This document shows positions 18,139 to 28,691 of a DNA stretch of 64,000 bases, one piece after another. The number at the start of each line of letters is the position of its first letter. Within the stretch, counting starts at the first letter, position 1. Below the pieces are notes generated by a model. The model made no database searches and was not told where the DNA came from. It saw only the letters and a program-made list of their open reading frames with translations. Source of the stretch: Paraburkholderia sp. DHOC27 (GTDB taxonomy: Bacteria; Pseudomonadota; Gammaproteobacteria; Burkholderiales; Burkholderiaceae). The stretch is taken from positions 62,518 through 126,517 of the forward strand of contig NZ_QVQV01000004.1 in the NCBI RefSeq assembly GCF_003429005.1, written 5' to 3'. Position numbers and translations under genes: made by a program.

Positions 18139-18993
18139 ATGACCTTCTACGCTACTCCGCTGCTTCGCAATCTGCGATTCGCCGTTGCCGGCCTCGCCGC
18201 CGCACTCGTGTTGACGGCCTGCGCTACCTCCGCGGCCGGACCGAACGCGGATTCGCTCGCAGCCGCAGTGGCCGGGCCGCAGCGCGGCGACGCCGCCAAA
18301 GCGCGCGACGTGTACCGGCATCCGCAGGCCACGCTGCAATTCTTCGAACTCGCGCCAACGCAAACCGTGCTCGAGATCGCACCCGGCGGCGGCTGGTACA
18401 CGGACATCCTCGCGCCCTACCTGCGCGATCACGGCACGCTTTACGAGGCGCAATACAATGGCCCGTCAGCCGGCGCGGCGGCGGAAGAACAGTCGGGCCG
18501 CGCGGCATTCACGCGCAAGCTCGCGGCCAATCCCGCCATCTACGGAACTGTGCTGGTCGGCACGCTGCATGACGGCCAGTTCAATGGCTTCCCCGCCAAC
18601 GGCAACGTCGACCGCGTACTGACGTTCCGCAACATCCATAACTGGATCAAGGACGGCCAGATCGACGCCAACCTGCAGGCGTTTTACCGCGCGTTGAAAC
18701 CGGGTGGCATGCTCGGCGTGGAGGAGCATCGTGCCGCACCCGGAACGTCGTTGCAGCAGATGATCGACAGTGGATACGTGACCGAAGCCTATGTGATCGA
18801 GCATGCGCAGGCAGCCGGCTTTCAGCTCGACGGCCGCAGCGAGATCAACAGCAATCCGCGCGACACCAAAGATTATCCGCATGGCGTGTGGTCGTTGCCG
18901 CCCACCTACGAAGGCGGCGACGTCGACAGGGCGCGCTATGCGGCAATTGGCGAATCCGATCGCATGACGCTGCGGTTCATCAAGCCTCGATAA
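18139..18993 (+). CDS. Exported methyltransferase-like lipoprotein
   Basis: A 284-residue protein with a class I SAM-methyltransferase core: LEIAPGGGWYTDIL as motif I and a post-III segment around ALKPGGMLGVEEHR. It resembles a group annotated as predicted methyltransferases. Starting at 18139 gives a signal peptide with lipobox LVLTAC (Cys28), which suggests export. That is odd for a SAM-dependent enzyme, because SAM is not known to be available in the periplasm. Either it uses another ligand or the fold has a new role. The upstream extension to 18007 is rejected because it would bury the signal peptide. Confidence 0.7.
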   Translation: MTFYATPLLRNLRFAVAGLAAALVLTACATSAAGPNADSLAAAVAGPQRGDAAKARDVYRHPQATLQFFELAPTQTVLEIAPGGGWYTDILAPYLRDHGTLYEAQYNGPSAGAAAEEQSGRAAFTRKLAANPAIYGTVLVGTLHDGQFNGFPANGNVDRVLTFRNIHNWIKDGQIDANLQAFYRALKPGGMLGVEEHRAAPGTSLQQMIDSGYVTEAYVIEHAQAAGFQLDGRSEINSNPRDTKDYPHGVWSLPPTYEGGDVDRARYAAIGESDRMTLRFIKPR

Positions 18994-19110
18994 AGCCCTC
19001 AAAAAAGCACGCAAGCACCCATTCGCACCCTTTCGCGTCCAGTAATAGCCGCACGGTAGAGCCAACAGAGAAACGCAGCCGCAACGTCAGACTCACGAGC
19101 CGGAGGATGT

Positions 19111-20319
19111 ATGTTCGACAACGTTTTCCGTATCGTGACCGACGCGAACGGACACCGTCACATCTACGCCTATACCGACAGTGTCGTCGTCGCAACCGTG
19201 CTCGTCGCGGGACTGCTGCTCGGCATCGTGCTATGTAGTGCGCTCTGTTACTACATCACCCGTTTCGTTCTGCTGAGGATCGTCGGCCGTTTTGCACGCG
19301 GTGAGGGCCATTCGTGGTTGCGCGCCGCCGTGCATTGCAAGGTGTTCGACCGTCTCGCGCCGCTCGTGCCGGCGTATATCGTCTGCCTGTCCGCACCGCT
19401 GCTGTCGGGCCTGACCATTCCGGTGATTGCCGCGCTCGGCCAGCCAGTCGAAACGCTGGCCGCCTGCTATATGGTGGTCACGGCGTTGCGCGCCGCATTC
19501 GCGTTTCTGCGCGCCATCGAAGATCGTTACCGGCATTTTCCATACGCGAGCGAGAAGCCCATCAAGAGCTTTTTGCAGGTGGCAACCATCGTGCTGTATC
19601 TGGTCGCGCTCATCACCGGCGTCTCGATCCTGCTGCATCGCTCACCCACGTACTTTCTCACCGGCGTGAGCGCGATGACGGCGCTGCTCATCATCATCTT
19701 TCGCGATTCGCTGCTGGGATTCGTGGCGAGCATTCAACTCGCGGCCTACGACATGCTGCGCGTCGGCGACTGGGTAGAAGTGCCGGGATTCGTGGCGGAT
19801 GGCACGGTGATTGATATCGCGCTAAACACGATCACGGTGCGCAACTTCGACAACACCATTGTCACGATGCCGAGTCACGTCATCCTGACCAACGGCGTGA
19901 AAAACTGGCGCGGCATGACCGAGTCCGGTGGACGACGCATCAAGCACGCCATCTATATGGACACCGACCACGTCCGCTTTTGCGACGATGCGTTGCTCAC
20001 GAACCTGCGAGCGAGCCTCGATCTTGCCGTACCCATCGCCGCACCTGTCGCCGCGCGCGAGGAAACGCAGCGGTTAACCAATCTCGGCATGTTCCGGCTG
20101 TATCTGGTGGCCTATTTTCGCCAGCATCCGGCTATCCGCCCGGACATGCCGCTCGTCGTGCGACTGCTGGAAGCCACGCAGCAAGGCCTGCCCATCGAGA
20201 TATTCGCTTACATCAACGAGGTGGACTGGGAAGCGTACGAGCATACCCAGTCCACCATGATGGACCACGTCTACGGCGTGCTACCGCAATTCGGTCTGCG
20301 CGTCTGGCAAAAACGCTGA
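19111..20319 (+). CDS. MscS-family mechanosensitive channel (YbdG-like)
   Basis: A 402-residue inner-membrane protein. Several N-terminal hydrophobic helices are followed by the MscS core: the pore-lining segment (about residues 185-208, ALLIIIFRDSLLGFVASIQL), the beta domain (LRVGDWVEVPGFVADGTVIDI) and an alpha/beta C-terminal domain. The size and the long loop before the C-terminus resemble E. coli YbdG, which responds to mild osmotic stress. GGAGG precedes the ATG. It is convergent with hydA, with only 15 bases between them. Confidence 0.85.
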   Translation: MFDNVFRIVTDANGHRHIYAYTDSVVVATVLVAGLLLGIVLCSALCYYITRFVLLRIVGRFARGEGHSWLRAAVHCKVFDRLAPLVPAYIVCLSAPLLSGLTIPVIAALGQPVETLAACYMVVTALRAAFAFLRAIEDRYRHFPYASEKPIKSFLQVATIVLYLVALITGVSILLHRSPTYFLTGVSAMTALLIIIFRDSLLGFVASIQLAAYDMLRVGDWVEVPGFVADGTVIDIALNTITVRNFDNTIVTMPSHVILTNGVKNWRGMTESGGRRIKHAIYMDTDHVRFCDDALLTNLRASLDLAVPIAAPVAAREETQRLTNLGMFRLYLVAYFRQHPAIRPDMPLVVRLLEATQQGLPIEIFAYINEVDWEAYEHTQSTMMDHVYGVLPQFGLRVWQKR

Positions 20320-20334
20320 AGCAATGCCAAGCCC

Positions 20335-21798
<1,464 letters not shown>

Positions 21799-21858
21799 TC
21801 ATTGACTGCTACGTTCGTTGCTTCAGATTCACTTACCGTTCAACTAACCGCTTCCACA

Positions 21859-23370
21859 TCACGCACTTGCCACGCGCGCGCTCGGTCCCTTGCTCAACTT
21901 CATCCACGCGCTGTACACAATCGAAGCGAGCGCAAGCCCGACGAACCACGCATACGTGTAGAGCGTATTGAAGATCGCGGGCACATTCGGAAACGCGGCC
22001 GGAAACGCCGTGTGCAGAAAACCGGGCAGATTCGGCAGCACGCCGACCAGCAACGCCACCACTGCGCCGATATTCCAGCCACCCGTGTAGCTGTATTCGC
22101 CGTTTTCGTCGAACAGTTCGCGCGCGTCGAGGCGCGTGCCGCGAATCAGGAAGTAGTCCACCATCAGAATGCCTGCCACGGGCCCGAGCAGTGCCGAGTA
22201 ACCCACCAGCCACGTGAAGATGTAGCCCTGGGTGGTAGCGAGAATCTTCCACGGCATCATCACAATGGCAATGGTCGCGGTAATCATGCCGCCCGTGCGA
22301 TACGAAATGCCCTTTGGCCAGAGGCTCGAAAAGTCATAGGCCGGTCCCACCAGATTGGCCGCCAGGTTGCAGCACATCGTATCGAGCGTCAGGATGATGA
22401 GCGCGACGCCTACGCCAATGCCCGTCATGCGGCTCGTCAGATCAATCGGGTCCCAGATCGCCTGACCGTAGATCACGACTGTCGCTGACGTCACCACCAC
22501 GGAGATCACGGACAACAGCGCCATCGGCACCGGCAAGCCGATCGACTGCCCGACCATCTGATCGCGCTGTGAGCGCGCAAAACGCGTGAAGTCGGGAATG
22601 TTCAACGCGAGCGTGGCCCAGAATCCCACCATTGCGGTGAGGCCTGGCCAGAAGGTGACCCAGAACAAGCCTTCTTTCTTGCCGCCTGCCACGAATTGCG
22701 ACGGCGCCGACAGCATCGAACCAATTCCGCCGGCTTTCGATGTCGCCCACCACACGAGCGCGAGACACATCACCACCTTGATCGGAGCGGACCAGCTTTC
22801 CAGCCAGCGGATTGCATCCGTACCGTGCACGATGAAGTAAATCTGCAGAGCCCAGAACACCAGAAAACACGCGAGCTGTCCGAGCGAAATATCCAGGAAC
22901 GGCAGCGCGCTGCCATGCAACGCATTCCCCGTGAGGATATTGAGCAAGGTGTAGATCGCGCTGCCGCCCAGCCAGGTTTGAATGCCATACCAGCCGCACG
23001 CCACGATGGCGCGCAGCATGGCCGGCAGTTTCGCCCCTTGCGTGCCGAACGACGAACGCACCAGTACCGCATACGGAATGCCGTGCTTCGCGCCCGCATG
23101 GCCGATCAACAGCATGGGCACCAGCACGATCAGGTTGCCGAGTAACACGGTGACGACCGCCTGCCAGGGCGACATGCCCTGCTCGGTCAAGCCAGCCGCC
23201 AGCATGTAGGAAGCGATATTCATCACCATGCCCACCCACAGCGCGGCGAAGTGATACCACTTCCACGTACGCTGCGCGACGCCGGTGGGTGCCAGGTCGT
23301 CGTTGTAAAGACTGCTGCCCTGCGCGCCGGCCCCTAGCTGCGGATCGACACCTTGCGTTGTCTGCTTCAT
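21859..23370 (-). CDS. NCS1-family nucleobase permease
   Basis: A 503-residue protein with about twelve hydrophobic segments of the nucleobase:cation symporter-1 family, which imports uracil, cytosine, allantoin, hydantoins or thiamine. The N-terminal region shows the family pattern (ALWVGMVMNIASYMLAAGL and GIPYAVLVRSSFGTQGAKLP). Its place between preA and hydA makes uracil/thymine or their dihydro forms the likely substrates, by inference. GGAGA precedes the ATG at 23370. Confidence 0.88.
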   Translation of the reverse strand: MKQTTQGVDPQLGAGAQGSSLYNDDLAPTGVAQRTWKWYHFAALWVGMVMNIASYMLAAGLTEQGMSPWQAVVTVLLGNLIVLVPMLLIGHAGAKHGIPYAVLVRSSFGTQGAKLPAMLRAIVACGWYGIQTWLGGSAIYTLLNILTGNALHGSALPFLDISLGQLACFLVFWALQIYFIVHGTDAIRWLESWSAPIKVVMCLALVWWATSKAGGIGSMLSAPSQFVAGGKKEGLFWVTFWPGLTAMVGFWATLALNIPDFTRFARSQRDQMVGQSIGLPVPMALLSVISVVVTSATVVIYGQAIWDPIDLTSRMTGIGVGVALIILTLDTMCCNLAANLVGPAYDFSSLWPKGISYRTGGMITATIAIVMMPWKILATTQGYIFTWLVGYSALLGPVAGILMVDYFLIRGTRLDARELFDENGEYSYTGGWNIGAVVALLVGVLPNLPGFLHTAFPAAFPNVPAIFNTLYTYAWFVGLALASIVYSAWMKLSKGPSARVASA

Positions 23371-23485
23371 CGAAGAATCTCCACTTGTGCGTTAAGGCCC
23401 GCGCATCTTCTGGGGATGCTGCGGGCCGGGTCGGAACAGACTTCACTTACAGGCGCTGCGGCTGCTTTTCTCTTCTATGTGCTTC

Positions 23486-24805
23486 TCAGGCCGCTTTTGC
23501 GGCGGCTTGCGTTTCGACATGCGATTCGGTTTCAGCTTGCGGCGCATCCACACGGGCCGGGTTGTTCGGATGGGTGGTCCAGTTGGCGTATTCGCCCGCA
23601 TCCACCCGCTCCATCGTGATGCACTGATCCACCGGGCACACGTGCATGCACAGGTTGCAGCCCACACATTCAGAGTCCACCACTTCAAAATGCCGGACGC
23701 CATCTTTTTCGCGCGTAATGGCCTGATGCGAGGTGTCCTCGCAAGCGATATGACACAGGCCGCACTGAATGCACTTGTCCTGATCGATGCGGGCCTTGAT
23801 GTCGTACTTGAGGTTCAGGTACTGCCAGTCGGTGACGTTCGGCACGGCGCGGCCGCGGAAATCATCGAGCGTCGCGTAGCCTTTTTCGTCCATCCAGTTC
23901 GACAGGCCGTCCGCGAGATCCGCCACGATCCGAAAGCCGTAGTGCATCGCCGCCGTACACACCTGCACGCTGCCCGCGCCCAGCACGATGAATTCCGCCG
24001 CGTCGCGCCATGTGGAAATGCCGCCAATGCCGGAGATGGGCAGACCCGGCGTGGCCACGTCGCGCGCAATTTCCGCGACCATGTTCAGCGCAATCGGTTT
24101 GACCGCCGGTCCGCAATAGCCGCCGTGCGTACCCTTGCCATCCACCATCGGCAGCGGCGCCATCGCATCGAGGTCCACGCCGACAATCGAGTTGATGGTG
24201 TTGATCAGCGACACGCCATCTGCCCCGCCTTTGTACGCGGCCCGCGAGCCCAGCCGGATATCGCTGATGTTCGGCGTGAGCTTGACGAGGCACGGCAGCT
24301 TCGTGCCCTCCTTCACCCAGCGAGTGACCATCTCCACGTATTCGGGCACCTGTCCCACGGCAGCGCCCATCCCGCGTTCACTCATGCCGTGCGGACAGCC
24401 GAAATTCAGTTCCACCGCATCGGCGCCGGTGTCTTCGACGAGCGGCAAAATCCACTTCCAGTCGCGCTCGTTGCACGGCACCATCAACGAGACGATCAGT
24501 GCGCGGTCCGGCCAGTCGCGCTTCACCTGGGCAATCTCGCGCAGGTTGATGTCGAGCGGCCGGTCCGTGATCAGTTCGATATTATTCAGGCCTGCGATGC
24601 GTTGGCCGTTCCATTGCACCGCGCCATAACGCGAGCTGACGTTGACCACGTGGGGATCGAGGCCGAGGGTTTTCCACACCACCCCGCCCCAGCCCGCTTC
24701 GAAGGCGCGATTGACGTTGTAGGCCTTGTCGGTCGGCGGTGCGGAGGCAAGCCAGAAAGGATTCGGCGAAGTGATGCCGGCAATCGTGCAGCGTAGATCG
24801 GCCAT
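23486..24805 (-). CDS. preA: NAD-dependent dihydropyrimidine dehydrogenase subunit PreA
   Basis: The catalytic FMN subunit that reduces uracil and thymine (or the reverse) together with PreT. The 439-residue protein has a dihydroorotate-dehydrogenase-like barrel (ITSPNPFWLASAPPTDK at the start, NFGCPHGMSERGMGAAVGQ in the middle) and a C-terminal two-cluster ferredoxin domain. Cys ligands are C345, C348, C351, C355 and C380, C383, C386, C390. The tail after residue about 420 is Ala/Glu-rich. GGAG precedes the ATG; preT lies 49 bases upstream. Confidence 0.94.
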   Translation of the reverse strand: MADLRCTIAGITSPNPFWLASAPPTDKAYNVNRAFEAGWGGVVWKTLGLDPHVVNVSSRYGAVQWNGQRIAGLNNIELITDRPLDINLREIAQVKRDWPDRALIVSLMVPCNERDWKWILPLVEDTGADAVELNFGCPHGMSERGMGAAVGQVPEYVEMVTRWVKEGTKLPCLVKLTPNISDIRLGSRAAYKGGADGVSLINTINSIVGVDLDAMAPLPMVDGKGTHGGYCGPAVKPIALNMVAEIARDVATPGLPISGIGGISTWRDAAEFIVLGAGSVQVCTAAMHYGFRIVADLADGLSNWMDEKGYATLDDFRGRAVPNVTDWQYLNLKYDIKARIDQDKCIQCGLCHIACEDTSHQAITREKDGVRHFEVVDSECVGCNLCMHVCPVDQCITMERVDAGEYANWTTHPNNPARVDAPQAETESHVETQAAAKAA

Positions 24806-24854
24806 GTTCGGCTCCTTGGGGATTCTGTTTTATCTTTATCGCTCGTGATAGACG

Positions 24855-26201
24855 CTAGGCGGCCTTGACCGCCGTCACGGCGAAATGCGCGTCGATCGCG
24901 GCTGCGGCAAGCTTGCCGTCCTGCACCGCCTGCACGGTCAAATCCATGCCGCCCGTGGCCGCGCAATCGCCGCCCGCCCACACATCGGGCAACGAAGTCT
25001 GCCGGTTGGCATCCACGGCAATGCGGCTGTTATCCAGCGTCAGCAACGCGTGCTCGATGCCCACCGGCACCAGCGTCTGACCGATCGCCTTGAGCACCAT
25101 GTCCGCTTCGAGCGAGAAACGCTCGCTGCCTTGCGCGGAAGTCCGTTCGAACTCGACACCCGTCACCGTGCCATCACTGCCCAGCAAACGCAGTGGCTTC
25201 GCGTGCGTGATGAGCGTCACACCCTGGCTTTGCGCGAAATCGCGCTCGGCCCACGTTGCGCCCATCGTTTCCACGCCCCGGCGATACACCATCGTGACGG
25301 TCGTCGCGCCGAGCTTGCGGCTTTGCACTGCAGCATCCACGGCAGTATTGCCGCCGCCAATCACGACCACGCGTCTGCCGACTGGCACAGTGGCGAGATC
25401 ACTTGCCTCACGCACCTGCTCGATGAAATCCACCGCGTTCATCACGCCGCCGAGCGCCTCGCCTTCGAGTTGCAACTCGCGCACGCCAGTGAGACCGATA
25501 GCGAGAAACACCGCGTCATGCTGTTGACGCAACGTGTCGAGTTGCACGTCGCGCCCGAGTGCGACACCGGTCTTCACTTCGATGCCGCCTACCGAACAAA
25601 GCCAGGCCACTTCACGCTGCGCGTAATCGTCGACTGTCTTATAGGCCGCGATACCGTATTCGTTCAGGCCGCCTGCTTTGGCGTGGGCATCGAAAATGGT
25701 CACACGGTGCCCCGCCAGCGCGAGACGATGGGCGCAGGCGAGTCCCGCCGGCCCCGCGCCGACCACGGCAACATGGCGTCCCGTATCCGGTGCCCGCTTG
25801 AAGAGCGCTTCGCCGCGCGCCATCGCCCAATCCGTCGCATGACGTTGCAGCGCGCCAATCGCCACCGGCTTCTCATCCTGATGGTTGCGCACACATGCGC
25901 CCTCGCAAAGAATCTCCGTGGGGCACACGCGCGCGCACATGCCGCCCAAAGGATTCGCCGAGAGAATATCCACGGCCGCGCCCTTCAGATTGCCGTTGCC
26001 GATCTTGCGAATAAAACTGGGGATGTCGATTTGCGTGGGACAGGCATTGACGCACGGCGCGTCGTAACAGTAATGGCAGCGGCTCGCGGCCACCGCGGCA
26101 GCGCCTGCATCGAGCAGAGGCGCGATGTCGCTGAATTCACATGAAAGCTGCTCGGGCGCGAGACGATGCGAGGCGATATCGCCGGTTTGCTTGATAGCCA
26201 T
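24855..26201 (-). CDS. preT: NAD-dependent dihydropyrimidine dehydrogenase subunit PreT
   Basis: The electron-transfer subunit that takes electrons from NAD(P)H through FAD and Fe-S clusters to PreA. About 448 residues from the ATG at 26201, chosen for AAGGAA before it; an upstream in-frame ATG at 26237 lacks one. The N-terminus binds two clusters (C42, C45, C50, C54, C89, C93, C99, C103), as in the GltD-like family. A FAD-binding VAVVGAGPAGLACAHRLA motif and a later NAD-binding VVVIGGGNTAVDAAVQ motif follow. Confidence 0.93.
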   Translation of the reverse strand: MAIKQTGDIASHRLAPEQLSCEFSDIAPLLDAGAAAVAASRCHYCYDAPCVNACPTQIDIPSFIRKIGNGNLKGAAVDILSANPLGGMCARVCPTEILCEGACVRNHQDEKPVAIGALQRHATDWAMARGEALFKRAPDTGRHVAVVGAGPAGLACAHRLALAGHRVTIFDAHAKAGGLNEYGIAAYKTVDDYAQREVAWLCSVGGIEVKTGVALGRDVQLDTLRQQHDAVFLAIGLTGVRELQLEGEALGGVMNAVDFIEQVREASDLATVPVGRRVVVIGGGNTAVDAAVQSRKLGATTVTMVYRRGVETMGATWAERDFAQSQGVTLITHAKPLRLLGSDGTVTGVEFERTSAQGSERFSLEADMVLKAIGQTLVPVGIEHALLTLDNSRIAVDANRQTSLPDVWAGGDCAATGGMDLTVQAVQDGKLAAAAIDAHFAVTAVKAA

Positions 26202-26310
26202 ACCCGTTCCTTGCTGAATGTGGAGACATAGCCGCACTCGGCGGCTGCATGATTCATGCAGCCGGGACGGCCTGTTTTATGCGCCTGCTGTTCGTTTTAC
26301 AGTGGAGAGT

Positions 26311-27591
26311 TCAAGCAACCGGCTCGCACGCTCGCTCCAGCATGGCGTGCAGCAAAACATTCGCCCCCGCCTCGATCCATTCGAGCGTGGCGTCTTCGAT
26401 CTCGTTGTGACTGATGCCGTCGACGCAAGGCACGAACACCATCGACGTGGGCGCCACTTGCGACAGATAGCAGGCATCGTGTCCCGCGCCCGACACCATG
26501 TCGCGATGCGGGTAGCCAAAGCGCTGCGCGGCGGCGCGCACCGACTTCACACAGGCGGCGTCGAAGGCCACCGGCGCGTAATAGAAAATCTGTTCGAGCT
26601 GGGTTTCGAGGCCAATCGCGCTCGTAATCCGCTCGACGCCCGCGCGCAGTTCGGCGTCCATCTTCGCCAGCACCGCATCGTCGGGATGGCGAAAATCCAC
26701 CGTGAAAAACACGCGCCCCGGAATCACGTTGCGCGAGTTGGGATACACCTGCATCATGCCCACCGTCGCACAGCCGAAGGGCGCATGATCGAGCCCGATG
26801 CGGTTGACCAGATCGACCACGCGCGCCGCACCCAGCAGCGCATCGCGGCGGCGCGGCATCGGCGTCGGCCCTGCGTGCGCTTCCTGACCCGTCAGCGTGA
26901 TCTCGTACCAGCGTTGCCCCTGCGCGTCTGTCACGACGCCGATGGTCTTGTGCTCCGCTTCGAGAATCGGCCCCTGTTCGATATGCAGTTCGAACGCCGC
27001 ATGCAGCGGGCGTCCGCCACACGGCAGATCGCCCGCATAGCCGATGCGCTTGAGTTCTTCGCCGATCGTTTTGCCGTCCACGTCCTTGCGCGATAACCCG
27101 TAGTCGAGCGTGAACACGCCTGCAAACACGCCCGAGGCCACCATCGCGGGCGCGAAACGCGAGCCTTCCTCGTTGGTCCAGATCACGACTTCGACGGGGT
27201 GTTCCGTTTCGATGCCGTGATCGTTGAGGCTGCGAATCACTTCGAGGCCGCCCAGCACGCCGTAAATGCCGTCGAAACGGCCACCCGTGGGCTGCGAATC
27301 GGCGTGCGAGCCAGTCATCACCGGCAGCGCATCGGGATTGCGTCCGGCGCGGCGCATGAACACGTTACCCATCTGATCGACCGTCACGGTGCAACCCGCT
27401 TCCTTAGCCCAGCTAACGATCAGGTCGCGTCCCTGCTTGTCGAGATCGGTCAGGGCCAGCCGGCAGACTCCGCCTTTGGGCGTGGCGCCAATCTTCGCCA
27501 TCGTCATCAGGCTGTCCCACAGACGCTTGCCGTCGATCTTGATCGACACGTCGGGTTCAGCATGCTTTAGCGCTTCGGATACCACGTTCAT
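26311..27591 (-). CDS. Zn-dependent carbamoyl amidohydrolase (beta-ureidopropionase type)
   Basis: A 426-residue M20-family amidase of the allantoate/N-carbamoyl-amino-acid hydrolase group. Metal residues are visible: H96 and D107 in TGSHADSQPTGGRFDG and E141/E142 in TNEEGSRF. In this operon it most likely removes the carbamoyl group from N-carbamoyl-beta-alanine, the third step of pyrimidine breakdown. The start at 27591 has GGAG at 9 bases; a 15-residue upstream extension does not. It is the first gene of the pyrimidine operon. An N-carbamoyl-L-amino acid or allantoate substrate cannot be excluded from sequence alone. Confidence 0.88.
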   Translation of the reverse strand: MNVVSEALKHAEPDVSIKIDGKRLWDSLMTMAKIGATPKGGVCRLALTDLDKQGRDLIVSWAKEAGCTVTVDQMGNVFMRRAGRNPDALPVMTGSHADSQPTGGRFDGIYGVLGGLEVIRSLNDHGIETEHPVEVVIWTNEEGSRFAPAMVASGVFAGVFTLDYGLSRKDVDGKTIGEELKRIGYAGDLPCGGRPLHAAFELHIEQGPILEAEHKTIGVVTDAQGQRWYEITLTGQEAHAGPTPMPRRRDALLGAARVVDLVNRIGLDHAPFGCATVGMMQVYPNSRNVIPGRVFFTVDFRHPDDAVLAKMDAELRAGVERITSAIGLETQLEQIFYYAPVAFDAACVKSVRAAAQRFGYPHRDMVSGAGHDACYLSQVAPTSMVFVPCVDGISHNEIEDATLEWIEAGANVLLHAMLERACEPVA

Positions 27592-27987
27592 TCGTCTCAC
27601 TCCTTTCGAAGAACCGACCTTGCAACGACTGGCCAATCCGCGCGAACCTCGTCAGCGCCACCTGAAACTGGTGCAGCGCTGCCGGATCGTGGGGCGTTTT
27701 CGCACGCCTGCGGTGCACAGCATGGCGCACATTTCTCTACTTTGAATACAGGGCTAACCCTGGGGATTCGCCGCTCTTCCAATCCTGTCCGAATGGACAG
27801 GTTGTAGCCGATTAACCCCGCCAAATCAACACCTTTTGTACGGCCGGAAACAGAGCGAGAAGCGTGCCATTGCGATGCACCATGACGGTAGAAGGGAGAG
27901 CCACTGCGTACGCGACGGGACGCGCAAGCTGCGCGCAAACCGCTAGAATGAAGCGCGACGCGGCATGCGCGCCGCGCGAGGCCAACA
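27592..27987. other. Divergent promoter region of pyrimidine operon and TetR gene
   Basis: About 396 bases between the divergent amidohydrolase and regulator genes. It contains the palindrome at 27784-27801, and no gene that I can support. Confidence 0.5.
27784..27801. promoter_or_regulatory. Candidate operator for the TetR/RutR-like regulator
   Basis: CCTGTCC-GAAT-GGACAGG is a perfect 18-bp palindrome between the pyrimidine operon and the divergent TetR-family gene. Its size and symmetry suit a TetR dimer. The link to this regulator is inference. Confidence 0.55.
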
Positions 27988-28680
27988 ATGAGACATGACG
28001 AAACGGCAGTGGATCCAGCGGAAAACGACGCAGCACCGCCACCTATGCGGCGGCGCAAGGCGCACATCCGCGAGTCGAACGAAGCGCACCTGCTGGCCTG
28101 CGCGGAGGCCGTCTTCGCCGAGCGCGGCCTCGAAGGCGCCAGTACCGCGATGATCGCCGAACGGGCCGGTCTGCCGAAAGCCAATCTGCACTACTACTTC
28201 CCGACCAAACTCGCGCTGTATCGCCGGGTGCTCGAAGATCTGTTCGAAGACTGGCACCGCGCGGCCGATACGTTCGAAGGCAGCGACGATCCGGTGGCCG
28301 CGATCAGCGGCTATGTGCGCGCAAAAATGGAACTGTCGCGACGCCGCCCGTTTGGTTCGAAGGTGTGGGCCAACGAGATCATCCACGGCGCCGAGCACAT
28401 GCAGGACATTCTCACGCAGCGCGTCAAGCCCTGGCTCGACAGCCGCGTCACGGTGATCGACGACTGGATCGCACGTGGCCTGCTCGCGCCCGTCAATGCG
28501 CAAACGCTGCTGTACATGATCTGGGCCACCACGCAACACTATGCGGATTTCGACGCACAGATCGTCGCCCTGAGCGGCAAACGGGCGCTCACGCAGAAGG
28601 CCTTCGACGCATCCACAGAGCAGGTCGTGCAACTGGTGATTCGAGCGTGCGGTGCGGTGTCGCCGCAACGCGATCGTTAG
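27988..28680 (+). CDS. TetR-family regulator, RutR-like
   Basis: A 230-residue repressor. The N-terminal helix-turn-helix (about residues 48-75, GASTAMIAERAGLPKANLHY) is followed by a ligand domain that resembles RutR, the uracil/thymine-sensing regulator of E. coli. Its position opposite the pyrimidine operon supports that role. GAGG precedes the ATG. The alpha/beta hydrolase gene follows 11 bases later, so both are probably co-transcribed. Confidence 0.82.
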   Translation: MRHDETAVDPAENDAAPPPMRRRKAHIRESNEAHLLACAEAVFAERGLEGASTAMIAERAGLPKANLHYYFPTKLALYRRVLEDLFEDWHRAADTFEGSDDPVAAISGYVRAKMELSRRRPFGSKVWANEIIHGAEHMQDILTQRVKPWLDSRVTVIDDWIARGLLAPVNAQTLLYMIWATTQHYADFDAQIVALSGKRALTQKAFDASTEQVVQLVIRACGAVSPQRDR

Positions 28681-28691
28681 GAATACGACAC

